Positions 13,736 through 19,525 of a stretch of 19,525 bases of DNA are shown one piece after another. This stretch comes from JACKCP01 sp034007295 (lineage in GTDB: Bacteria; Desulfobacterota; Desulfobacteria; Desulfobacterales; JACKCP01), in contig JAVERC010000055.1 of the NCBI GenBank assembly GCA_034007295.1, positions 1 to 19,525 of the forward strand. The letters run 5' to 3'. Both the position numbers and the translations under genes were made by a program. The notes below the pieces were generated by a model. The model did not search any database. It was not told the origin of the DNA and saw nothing but the letters and a program-made list of their open reading frames with translations. Position 1 is the stretch's first letter, and every line of letters begins with the position of its first letter.

Positions 13736-13959
13736 AAAGTAAAATGAAAATAAAAGCCCCAAAAATATATTTTTTTATTTCTGAGCTTTCCGGAAAAAAT
13801 AAATTTTGGATTTGCGGAGATTGCCTAAGAAAACGGTATCCGCACTGCAACTACATCCTTTTTTCTATTTCAGGGGATCACGAAAGTGATAAAATTTTTT
13901 GCGGTATTTGTTCAAGCGAGGTCAATAATTTGAGGAACGTACCTGGGAATAGAAAATGA
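13732..13959 (+). CDS. Small zinc-ribbon-like protein
   Basis: The 75-residue product has two Cys-x-x-Cys knuckles (ICGDC and FCGIC) about 33 residues apart, which fits a small zinc ribbon. It is basic at the N-terminus (MKSKMKIKAPK). The Shine-Dalgarno is weak (GAAAA), and an ATG four codons in is an alternative. It converges with the minus-strand gene ending at 13962, only two bases away, without a visible terminator between. Confidence 0.5.
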   Translation: MKSKMKIKAPKIYFFISELSGKNKFWICGDCLRKRYPHCNYILFSISGDHESDKIFCGICSSEVNNLRNVPGNRK

Positions 13960-13961
13960 AA

Positions 13962-14192
13962 TCATTGATATCTTTCACCCAAAGCTTTCATCGCTGAAGA
14001 GTACCAGCGGTGTCCGCAATTTTGACAGACGCAAATAGCGGCACCTCTTTTCGATATTTCCACCTTAATATTTTTCCAGCATACCATATGTGGGGGTCTT
14101 CCTGAAGCTTTCCAATCCCACATATTTTTTTTAAAACATTGAGAACATTTTAAATCTATCGTTCTTCGATGCCTACCGCCTCTCCTGCTCAT
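13962..14192 (-). CDS. Small basic zinc-ribbon protein
   Basis: The 76-residue product starts MSRRGGRHRRTIDLKCSQC and has a second knuckle CVCQNCGHRW, so CxxC...CxxC bind one zinc. Such small ribbons often bind nucleic acid, and the Arg-rich start fits, but this is inference. ATG at 14192 is chosen; TTG at 14201 would add three residues. It lies about 20 bases after the reconstructed end of the frameshifted gene upstream, at the end of a minus-strand operon from 15756. Confidence 0.55.
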   Translation of the reverse strand: MSRRGGRHRRTIDLKCSQCFKKNMWDWKASGRPPHMVCWKNIKVEISKRGAAICVCQNCGHRWYSSAMKALGERYQ

Positions 14193-14211
14193 GGCTACCA
14201 ATCCATTTTTT

Positions 14212-14651
14212 TTAATTTTTTAGCTCAATTGATCCCGTATCAAGCCATGCCTGCAAATGGGCGATCAAGACTTTGACATGGCCCCGATCAAGGTAACATT
14301 CTTGCTGTCATCTGAACATCCGCAGGGAGAGGATACGGCACCCATCCTGTTTCCTGATCGGTCTGAATGCCATGCTCTGCCGCTTTGCTGGCAAAAATCA
14401 TGGACGTGGGATCTTCAACCCCCAAACAGACACATGCAGACGATTTTTCTTCTCGCAAATAATAAGCTTTCCCGGACACCTGAAGGGAACAACGTTTTTC
14501 GTATTTATCTATGAACCTCACAATCTCGAAACCCCTGAGCGTCATCGTAGTTACTCCAAGCTCGCACATGGCAACACACCTTTCTTTTTCTTTTATGATT
14601 TCGCCAATATCCATTTTTCGCTTTTCTGTAGTTTTCCAGCTGCTCTGCCAT
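14212..14651 (-). pseudogene. Orphan gene with two apparent single-base frameshifts
   Basis: GAGGAGG at 14669-14663 overlaps the stop of the upstream gene and precedes ATG 14651, which reads MAEQLENYRKAKN. Removing one A from the A5 run at 14614-14618 joins this to the long middle frame MDIGEIIKEKERCVAMCELG...ETGWVPYPLPADVQMTA. Near 14302 a second extra A (GCA-AGA) takes that frame to an early stop at 14288, while removing it gives ...QMTAECYLDRGHVKVLIAH and LQAWLDTGSIELKN, ending at TAA 14212. The restored protein would have about 145 residues with several Cys; the family is not recognised. The middle frame alone (14288-14614) could be translated from its own ATG. Decay or homopolymer sequencing error are the alternatives. 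Confidence 0.5.
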
Positions 14652-14667
14652 AGTTCTTTAGTCCTCC

Positions 14668-14883
14668 TCAAATCTTCCCGTTTTCCAATTCTTGGATAAG
14701 AGACTGAATAGCACACCAACGGCCATATTCCACGGCTCTCTCAATCAATTCATCAGTTCTCTTATCGCTACCGACTTGCGGCCTTAATTGCGCCCAGCCG
14801 TTGCTATTATCAAAACCTTCTTTAATGTTTTTATTCATGCTATATAATTGTTCAATTAACTTTGCCTTGCTAAATCGTGCCAT
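14668..14883 (-). CDS. Small orphan protein
   Basis: The 71-residue product (MARFSKAKLIEQLYSMNKNI...) is helical and has no membrane segment or Cys motif; it has one Cys only. AGGA/AGGAAT upstream supports ATG 14883. It starts 18 bases after the 14902 gene and its TGA is embedded in the Shine-Dalgarno of the next gene, so all belong to one transcript. Function unknown. Confidence 0.55.
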   Translation of the reverse strand: MARFSKAKLIEQLYSMNKNIKEGFDNSNGWAQLRPQVGSDKRTDELIERAVEYGRWCAIQSLIQELENGKI

Positions 14884-14901
14884 GGTTATTCCTGTCCTTT
14901 C

Positions 14902-15756
14902 TTAGCCCCTAACCGGGAACGGCTCTATATCCTCAAGATCAATTCCAGGCCAACATTCTTCCGCACATTCGTTAATCCACTCAATAGCATTATCATATGA
15001 AATGAAACAATTATTTGTACCGATATCGTTATCCCAATTTCCTCCACGGCGTACCCGTATTTCATGAAGCTCCAAGCTTTCCGCTAAAGATTCCCAAAAT
15101 TCAACCAAAGGACCAAAAGTTGGGTTGTCGCCGTAATTATTTTCCAAATCTGAAGCAGCTTTCAAGGCTTCAAGCGCAGCCATGAAAGATCCTTTAGCAA
15201 GATCAAAATTTTCAATATTTAAACAATCACTTTCAGGCCAATTTTTAAAAAATTGAAGCCCTTTTTCCAGGTAGCTTAAAGCCTGATTTTTAAACACCTC
15301 TGCCTCTCCAATGGCAGTCAAAACTTCATCTTCATAAGCTTTGGCTTCAGCTCTGGTTTCTTCCGTAGGGAGCAAGTGCCATGTCCCTTTGCCATTTGTT
15401 GCATAATCAGAGCTTGTTTCACCGCCCCATACCATCGTCCAGTCATACACAAATGGAGCAAGTCTGATAATTTCCTGAATAAATCCTTCCGTTTTAATCA
15501 TAAATTTTCTTTCCGGAGAAATCCGGAAAGCTTGCCAGTTTTCTTTTTCCACTTCCCGAAGCTCATAGCCCCTTTCAAGTAATTCTTCTTCAATCATTTC
15601 AAAATTGCCTCCATGACAAGCGACTAAATCAAAGGGCCACATTGTACCGCCACTTACAAGCGCATCTGCAATACCTTTGACGGAAGGAGCATATTCAACG
15701 GGGATACCTTCAGCTTCATACCTTTCCTGCTCCTCAACCAGAAATACTTTTTTCAT
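14902..15756 (-). CDS. Acidic orphan protein heading a four-gene operon
   Basis: The 284-residue product is very rich in Glu and Asp, has no signal peptide or membrane segment, and combines a possible N-terminal alpha/beta part (MKKVFLVEEQERYEAEGIPV, WPFDLVACHGGNFEMIEEEL) with a helical middle (EAEVFKNQALSYLEKGLQFF; AALEALKAASDLENNYGDN) that resembles a tetratricopeptide-like helix pair, not a proven one. The end is DLEDIEPFPVRG. GAGAGGA precedes the ATG. It is the first gene of the minus-strand operon running to 13962. I cannot name the family; DNA mimicry is only suggested by the charge. Confidence 0.6.
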   Translation of the reverse strand: MKKVFLVEEQERYEAEGIPVEYAPSVKGIADALVSGGTMWPFDLVACHGGNFEMIEEELLERGYELREVEKENWQAFRISPERKFMIKTEGFIQEIIRLAPFVYDWTMVWGGETSSDYATNGKGTWHLLPTEETRAEAKAYEDEVLTAIGEAEVFKNQALSYLEKGLQFFKNWPESDCLNIENFDLAKGSFMAALEALKAASDLENNYGDNPTFGPLVEFWESLAESLELHEIRVRRGGNWDNDIGTNNCFISYDNAIEWINECAEECWPGIDLEDIEPFPVRG

Positions 15757-15905
15757 AGCATCCTCTCTCTTTATTTATGTTTTATTGAAGTGTTACTTAA
15801 AAAACACATTATCAAATTGAATAGCAAAAAGCAATGATTTTTTATCAAAGTGACAAATAATTTCTTTATTATCCTTCTTTTTAATTTTCACTTTGAACAA
15901 TCCTG
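15757..15905. other. AT-rich intergenic region
   Basis: About 150 bases with no coding frame. It must hold the promoter of the 14902 operon on the minus strand; TTGATAATG-like -10 sequences are visible near 15810-15822 but no clear -35. A short GTGTT...AACAC inverted repeat lies at 15790-15807. Confidence 0.3.
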
Positions 15906-16288
15906 TCAGGTGACACATATCGTATTATAAATCAAGCCTCTGTTACAAAAAGGGCAAGGCATTTCTAAGTTCTTCTGATCTCTTCCAATAAAGAAAAACC
16001 TGAGTGCGTTTGAAAAATCACCATAGCGTTGCATTTTTTCAAAAATTGCATCTTCAGAGTCCTTATCTTCGACCCTCACCAGAGAAAGAAGCGTGAACCA
16101 TGCTGAATACGGCGCAATTTTTCTTCTGTATCTGAATCATTTTTAAATATTTTTTTTGCCTCAAATAAAAGGGATATTTCCAGCCCCAAGGAAACAGGAG
16201 CTATTTCTGGATAGTATTTTTCACAAAGTTCTGGAATCCCAAGCAACCGGGGATCTGTCAATGCACGAACAGGGGCAATCTTTCCCAT
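15906..16288 (-). pseudogene. Orphan gene split by a single-base frameshift
   Basis: ATG 16288 follows AGAGGAA and opens MGKIAPVRALTDPRLLGIPE...; after ...FKNDSDTEEK the frame reads LRRIQHGSRFFLW and stops at 16076. Adding one A to the A5 run at 16118-16122 instead gives EEKIAPYSAWFTLLSLVRVE, which continues without a break through DKDSEDAIFEKMQRYGDFSN and a CPFC motif to TGA at 15906, about 127 residues in all. The second half could also be a separate 57-residue gene from GTG 16079, overlapping the stop by four bases (GTGA), but the upstream reading in that frame looks coding too. No family recognised. Confidence 0.5.
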
Positions 16289-16297
16289 TTTTTCCTC

Positions 16298-16483
16298 TTT
16301 TCAGACGATTTCAAAAAAAGCTTTTTCCAACATTTCAGTTATTTCCAAACCTACTTTGTTTATCTGTTCAATCATTTTATTTTCTCGATCAAACCCTCTT
16401 GTCGGCTTCAAGCTTATGACTCTTGTTTCTTTATATTGCCCATAGGAATTCCTTATTTTAATTAGATATTCTTCTGACGGTAT
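16298..16483 (-). repeat. Duplicated 3' end of the 17217 gene (copy A)
   Basis: The 186 bases match 17214-17399 with one difference (C at 16439, A at 17355), which is silent. They encode the last 60 residues of the HTH protein (IPSEEYLIKIRNSYGQYK...). A frame from 16534 fuses it to a short accidental N-terminus that overlaps the membrane-protein gene in another frame, so this is a fragment and not a gene. Confidence 0.85.
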
Positions 16484-16494
16484 TTCGATCAAAT

Positions 16495-17145
16495 TTAGTT
16501 GCTTATCTTGAAGGAAATTTTCAAAATGAACCACAATAAAAGAAAAGAGACTCCTGCTACTAAAGCTTCATTTGGATTTGTCATTATCCACTCCTTAATA
16601 TATATACCATATTGGCCTATCATCCAAAGAACCACTGAATATACCGCGATTCCAGATATAACTCTTCCCACATTAACAATGGCTCTATAAAGTCCCACAT
16701 TAACAATGGCTCTATAAAGTCCCACATTAACAATGGCTCTATAAAGGCCCATAAACATAGGGTATATAAGAACGAGAAGCAGCCCGAATATTTCTACCAT
16801 TTGTTGTATTTGAGAGATTATAGGGTCTGATGGCTTTTTATGAGCACCAAAGAAGAACGCTATGACAGAGAGTAACAAGCAATATTTCACCACTGCCGTG
16901 ACGTTTTCCTTAATAAACTCTACACCGCTTTTAAGTTTATTCTTGCGCTCGATCGGATCAAGGAATATACCATCTGCTATAAAATAGGCAGCAATACCGG
17001 ACATAAGACCGATTAGAGCGGATTGCTCAAACCCTAGCCATGACCTTATTAATCCAATACCGACAGCCAAAGGTATTGCTATTAGGAGCCTTTTGGTCAC
17101 GGGATGCTTTAACAGCCTAGTGATCTTTGCTGTCAGACTATCCAT
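16495..17145 (-). CDS. Multi-pass membrane protein with triple 9-residue repeat
   Basis: The 216-residue product has about six hydrophobic segments (near 18-34, 42-61, 84-100, 117-133, 160-178, 194-210). Between the fourth and fifth lies GLYRAIVNV repeated three times in tandem (133-159), encoded by three 27-bp repeats. AAGGAAATCGAC precedes the ATG at 17145. Both N- and C-termini look cytoplasmic. It sits between the two copies of the duplicated gene end, which suggests it arrived or was trapped by the same event. Family not recognised; a transport or phage-exclusion role would be speculation. Confidence 0.65.
   Translation of the reverse strand: MDSLTAKITRLLKHPVTKRLLIAIPLAVGIGLIRSWLGFEQSALIGLMSGIAAYFIADGIFLDPIERKNKLKSGVEFIKENVTAVVKYCLLLSVIAFFFGAHKKPSDPIISQIQQMVEIFGLLLVLIYPMFMGLYRAIVNVGLYRAIVNVGLYRAIVNVGRVISGIAVYSVVLWMIGQYGIYIKEWIMTNPNEALVAGVSFLLLWFILKISFKISN
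16667..16746 (-). repeat. 27-bp tandem repeat, three units, in frame
   Basis: Units at 16667-16693, 16694-16720 and 16721-16746 are identical apart from the truncated last base. The unit length is a multiple of three, so copy number changes keep the frame and alter a loop of the membrane protein by nine residues. Confidence 0.9.
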
Positions 17146-17200
17146 GTCGATTTCCTTCTCTGTTATTGGTTAATTCAAATATATGAAAAACGCGGTTTAC

Positions 17201-17213
17201 CGAATGTCACCGT
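17201..17213 (+). mobile_element. Left-end fragment of the IS200/IS605 element
   Basis: TTTAC (17196-17200) followed by CGAATGTCACCGT matches the left ends at 11108 and 7473 except for one base (A for G at 17209). The hairpin that should follow is absent; the duplicated gene end (copy B) begins at once. The match is short but includes the exact TTTAC/CGAATG junction. Confidence 0.5.
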
Positions 17214-17399
17214 TTTTCAGACGATTTCAAAAAAAGCTTTTTCCAACATTTCAGTTATTTCCAAACCTACTTTGTTTATCTGTTCAATCATTTTATTTTC
17301 TCGATCAAACCCTCTTGTCGGCTTCAAGCTTATGACTCTTGTTTCTTTATATTGACCATAGGAATTCCTTATTTTAATTAGATATTCTTCTGACGGTAT
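17214..17399 (-). repeat. Duplicated 3' end of the 17217 gene (copy B, parental)
   Basis: This is the in-place copy, continuous with the HTH gene. Its lower boundary adjoins the IS left-end fragment at 17213, while copy A has unrelated sequence there. Confidence 0.85.
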
Positions 17400-17810
17400 C
17401 GGGTAGCCTTCAGGTCCTCGTTCTCCTGAATAAAACTGCTTTGGTGTATCTGGGCTTCCAAACAATTTCATTCGCTCTTCCAGGGATATTTTGCTTCTGA
17501 GCCTCACAACAGGATTGGTCAGATCATCATGCAGGGCGGCATTGTTATTTTTTAACAGTTCGAGCCAATCCGGGAGAAGCGGAGAACCGAATACGGTCTT
17601 TGCATTTTTTACAAACCATTTTCCGTAATTATCCAGTTTCACCTCGTTTTTTTTGGCTGATTTAATTTTTAAATTTATATGTTTCTGTGCGGACCCAGGA
17701 ATATTTTTTCCTGCTCTCCACCCATAAACAGTAGGTGGAAGGACACCGCATATTTCAGCAACGTGATCCACACTCCAACCATTTTCTTCCATTATTTTTT
17801 TTATATCCAT
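17217..17810 (-). CDS. XRE-like helix-turn-helix protein
   Basis: Started at ATG 17810 (AAAGGA upstream), the product has 197 residues. Residues 1-45 (MDIKKIMEENGWSVDHVAEI then CGVLPPTVYGWRAGKNIPGS) form a typical lambda-repressor-like helix-turn-helix. The middle and C-terminal parts (LPDWLELLKNNNAALHDDLT; GFDRENKMIEQINKVGLEIT) are not recognised and may carry the effector or dimer function. The frame is open 47 codons further upstream but overlaps the 17854 gene and has no ribosome site. It could regulate the minus-strand genes around it. Confidence 0.75.
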   Translation of the reverse strand: MDIKKIMEENGWSVDHVAEICGVLPPTVYGWRAGKNIPGSAQKHINLKIKSAKKNEVKLDNYGKWFVKNAKTVFGSPLLPDWLELLKNNNAALHDDLTNPVVRLRSKISLEERMKLFGSPDTPKQFYSGERGPEGYPIPSEEYLIKIRNSYGQYKETRVISLKPTRGFDRENKMIEQINKVGLEITEMLEKAFFEIV

Positions 17811-17853
17811 ACTACAAAATCCTTTTTTAAAAATTGTTTTTATACCAAAAAAA

Positions 17854-18186
17854 CTATAAAATTGTTCCTCCAGCATTCCGGATGGCCGCAGAAACAGAAT
17901 CAAGCAAATTTTTATCAACTTGCACAAGAACAAATACAGTGTCTTGAGCATTACGCCATTTCAAAAAAGATTCTTCTAAAGTACCTATCGAAACAACGTC
18001 ATCCTCTGTATAAACAACACCTTCGATAAATTCTATTTCATCAGTATCTTTGATAAAATCTATATTAAGATCCATTTTTTCCCCATTGATTTTAAGAACT
18101 GCTTCTTCGTGCCAACAACCATCAGGCCATGCTATAGGATCTTCATAAAATTTTTTAAATTCATAACCACTTATTTTTGCACCCAT
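17854..18186 (-). CDS. Small acidic orphan protein
   Basis: ATG 18186 with AAAGGAG six bases upstream gives 110 residues (MGAKISGYEFKKFYEDPIAW...). It is acidic and strand-rich (LKINGEKMDLNIDFIKDTDE; VYTEDDVVSIGTL) with no membrane segment. It starts 12 bases after the frameshifted 18198 gene, within a three-gene minus-strand run from 18822. Function unknown. Confidence 0.6.
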   Translation of the reverse strand: MGAKISGYEFKKFYEDPIAWPDGCWHEEAVLKINGEKMDLNIDFIKDTDEIEFIEGVVYTEDDVVSIGTLEESFLKWRNAQDTVFVLVQVDKNLLDSVSAAIRNAGGTIL

Positions 18187-18197
18187 CTTTTCTCCTT

Positions 18198-18325
18198 TCA
18201 ATCTTCGCTCTTTAATAAAAATTCAATTTGCTTGCGATGGTCAAAGGCCCCAATTTCCCATGCCCTGCGGATTGTTTTTTCCAAAGAATCCCTATTTTTA
18301 TAAAATTTTTTATGATTCGGGGCAT
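18198..18325 (-). pseudogene. Short orphan gene with a single-base frameshift
   Basis: AAAGGAG precedes ATG 18325, which reads MPRIIKNF and then drifts to a 37-residue dead end. Adding one A to the A6 run at 18306-18311 gives MPRIIKKFYKNRDSLEKTIR then RAWEIGAFDHRKQIEFLLKS and ED, ending at TGA 18198. The second frame is the coding-like one and has no start codon of its own near the ribosome site; its upstream extension overlaps the 18337 gene. The reconstructed 43-residue protein is basic and helical. Confidence 0.5.
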
Positions 18326-18336
18326 AGTTTTCTCCT

Positions 18337-18822
18337 TTAATAAAAAAAAGACTTTTTATTGAGCCTTGCAGACCGAGCTTTTCTTGCCAAATACCCACGG
18401 TTATGTTTTTCCTCAAGGGTTGCCCTCCTCAAAGATTCATCTTTCCATTCTTTTCTCCATACGCCGCATCCGTAAAGATTTCTGCCCTTTATAAGCTTCT
18501 TTGCTCCATCAGACAAAAGAAGGATGAAGGTGTGCTGCTGTTTTTCTTCTCCGTAGCTTTCTTTGACAACCTTCGCCTCAATCAGCTCATAACCTGTCAC
18601 CACATTAGCCATTTTTCCATAACGGTTAATTGCCTGTTTTTCCCATATTCTCAAGGGAAAAAGAACCTGATCCCCGGTGCAAACATCCCCCGTTGCGTTT
18701 ATTTTGTAGGCTCTTGTTGCTTTCTTTATTTTTGCCAAGGATTCTTCAGCCACTTGCCGAGTTTGCCATTCCGAGGCTTTCATTTCTTCAAAAAATTTTT
18801 TAAATTCCTTGAGCAGAACCAT
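18337..18822 (-). CDS. Orphan protein, unknown function
   Basis: AAGGAGGGG two bases before ATG 18822 fixes the start; a longer frame to 18852 lacks such a site. The 161-residue product has a helical N-terminus (LKEFKKFFEEMKASEWQT), a strand-rich middle (TGDQVLFPLRIWEKQAI; QHTFILLLSDGAKKLIKGRN) and a very basic end (HNRGYLARKARSARLNKK). The basic tail suggests nucleic acid contact, without proof. First gene of the run 18822-17217. Confidence 0.6.
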   Translation of the reverse strand: MVLLKEFKKFFEEMKASEWQTRQVAEESLAKIKKATRAYKINATGDVCTGDQVLFPLRIWEKQAINRYGKMANVVTGYELIEAKVVKESYGEEKQQHTFILLLSDGAKKLIKGRNLYGCGVWRKEWKDESLRRATLEEKHNRGYLARKARSARLNKKSFFY

Positions 18823-18915
18823 GACCCCTCCTTGACATGATGACCTTTTCATGTTGTACTTTTAAAAAATCCGTTGAGTTAAGGCTTTGCCGATACTGCG
18901 GATTAAAGAGTGAGA

Positions 18916-18969
18916 CACCCAGGCTCTGTCAGGCTTCCATTGTGCTGGCATCCTGGGTGCATTTTTTTT
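18916..18969 (+). terminator. Intrinsic terminator-like hairpin without an assigned gene
   Basis: CACCCAGG (18916-18923) pairs perfectly with CCTGGGTG (18952-18959); the loop contains a second partial stem. Eight T follow at 18962-18969, so it reads on the plus strand. No plus-strand gene lies upstream within this part of the window; flanking genes are on the minus strand. Confidence 0.5.
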
Positions 18970-18984
18970 AGGTTAAGCGATGAC

Positions 18985-19008
18985 GGCTACAGGTATGAGG
19001 AGGTTCAG
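18985..19008 (+). mobile_element. Possible decayed IS200/IS605 right end
   Basis: Over 24 bases, 19 match the right end of the IS, including ATGAGGAGGTTCAG against ATGGGGAGGTTCAG. The hairpin is degraded. The stop codon of the 19005 gene lies in the last bases, so similarity by chance cannot be excluded. Confidence 0.3.
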
Positions 19009-19304
19009 TTAATGTCGTCTTGAGGAAAATATGCCCCACAGTTAATACACCGGATTTCTTCGTGGCTGTGAGGAACAATCCGGTGTCCACCGTATGGGCT
19101 TTGCTCCGTTGCCGGGGCACGGTTAAAGCATGCCGCAATCAGGCGCTCCTTTTCTGTCCGCTCCTCCTCGGTCTTTGTAACAAGCGCGGCCTCCTCTGGG
19201 GTGACGGGAGTATCTATGGTCGGGCGGAAGTTCCGCCGAATGCCTAGCCTTTTGTGTATGCCCGTGGTCGAACAGTACCCTTCGGAATCGTAGTTCATGC
19301 TCAT
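19005..19304 (-). CDS. Small protein with C-terminal CxxC motif
   Basis: ATG 19304 has GGGGGAAAGA just upstream and overlaps the stop of the preceding gene by four bases (ATGA), giving 99 residues beginning MSMNYDSEGYCSTTG. The C-terminus IRCINCGAYFPQDDIN has one CxxC; with C11 and C60 nearby a zinc site is possible. A longer frame to 19355 would overlap the upstream gene and start in its coding sequence. The G+C content is distinctly higher than in the rest of the window, so this pair has a different origin. Function unknown. Confidence 0.6.
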   Translation of the reverse strand: MSMNYDSEGYCSTTGIHKRLGIRRNFRPTIDTPVTPEEAALVTKTEEERTEKERLIAACFNRAPATEQSPYGGHRIVPHSHEEIRCINCGAYFPQDDIN

Positions 19305-19525
19305 ATTCTTTCCCCCTTCTTTTCCACCTTCTTTTCCATGGTGGCTTTCAGGCAATCGTAAGTCCAGTCCCCGCGATACACGCCCAGGGCTTCCAGCTTG
19401 AACATCGTAGCCAAGACGGTTGCGCGAAGTTCTTCGGGTGTCATATTGATATGTGTCATACAGCGCCAGACAGCGCGACAGACTTCGGGCTCTTCAATCC
19501 CGTCCGTGACGGGGATGGAGGAATC
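19301..19525 (-). CDS. Unidentified gene running off the right edge (3' part)
   Basis: A minus-strand frame is open from the window edge to TGA at 19303-19301 and encodes 74 residues (IPVTDGIEEPEVCRAVWRCM, then THINMTPEELRATVLATMFK, LEALGVYRGDWTYDCLKATM). The helical middle and coding-like codon use support it, as does the ATGA overlap with the next gene. The true start is probably outside the window; an internal ATG (THINM...) at residue 23 is a possible start. G+C-rich, like its partner. Not recognised. Confidence 0.6.
   Translation of the reverse strand, partial: DSSIPVTDGIEEPEVCRAVWRCMTHINMTPEELRATVLATMFKLEALGVYRGDWTYDCLKATMEKKVEKKGERI

Noticed and set aside
14257..14699. Plus-strand frames opposite the frameshifted gene
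   Set aside because: The minus-strand reading has operon spacing and Shine-Dalgarno sites; the plus frames do not.
16301..16534. 77-codon minus-strand gene
   Set aside because: It is the duplicated end of the 17217 gene joined to an accidental N-terminus overlapping the membrane-protein gene.
18876..18980. Integron attC-like site (two GTTRRRY motifs around an inverted repeat)
   Set aside because: Both motifs are in the same orientation, without the matching RYYYAAC, and the hairpin with T8 is better explained as a terminator.

Overview
The window is AT-rich bacterial DNA (A/T-run intergenic regions, good Shine-Dalgarno sequences of the AAAGGA/GGGGG type, compact operons with 1-4 bp overlaps). 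It reads as an accessory or genomic-island region, not core chromosome: almost every gene is a small protein of no recognised family, mixed with mobile-element genes, a toxin-antitoxin pair and gene remnants. A Desulfobacterota-like host is a guess from the general look of the IS and integrase proteins; no marker gene is present to prove it. No rRNA, tRNA or CRISPR array was seen.

Layout. 1-1665: the tail of a plus-strand gene and a shared bidirectional terminator, then minus-strand genes: a small membrane protein and a NERD-domain nuclease-like protein, the latter preceded one base upstream by a gene with an in-frame stop. 1666-2439: about 0.8 kb of non-coding DNA with two repeat families (AAAACAGCC and TTTTGACACT), the second ending at a likely promoter. 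2440-5172: plus-strand orphan genes broken up by a decayed IS607-type element in which the serine recombinase and TnpB are fused by deletion. 5327-6524: minus-strand membrane protein and a mazEF module. 6760-8769: small plus-strand genes, one with four DnaJ-type CxxC zinc motifs, preceded by a promoter and a 46-bp scar of an IS200/IS605 element. 8807-13678: a protein of the integron-integrase type whose catalytic residues are nearly all replaced, two orphan genes, and a complete 2016-bp IS200/IS605 element (tnpA, tnpB, predicted omegaRNA) sitting in the last codons of the second one; then a coiled-coil/HTH gene. 13732-13959 is a small zinc-ribbon gene facing the minus-strand block. 13962-19525: minus-strand orphan genes, several with single-base frameshifts, a 186-bp gene-end duplication, a 27-bp in-frame tandem repeat in a membrane protein, and at the right edge a GC-richer gene pair.

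How it fits together. The best-supported story is repeated traffic of IS200/IS605-type and IS607-type elements: one complete copy, one LE-RE scar, one left-end fragment, one weak right-end-like site and one IS607 remnant. The integrase homologue is full length and in frame but lacks the nucleophile and most of the catalytic arginine/histidine set, which suggests a DNA-binding role instead of recombination. Four single-base frameshifts in three adjacent minus-strand genes mean either decay of this block or homopolymer errors in the assembly; this should be settled before any of these genes is interpreted.
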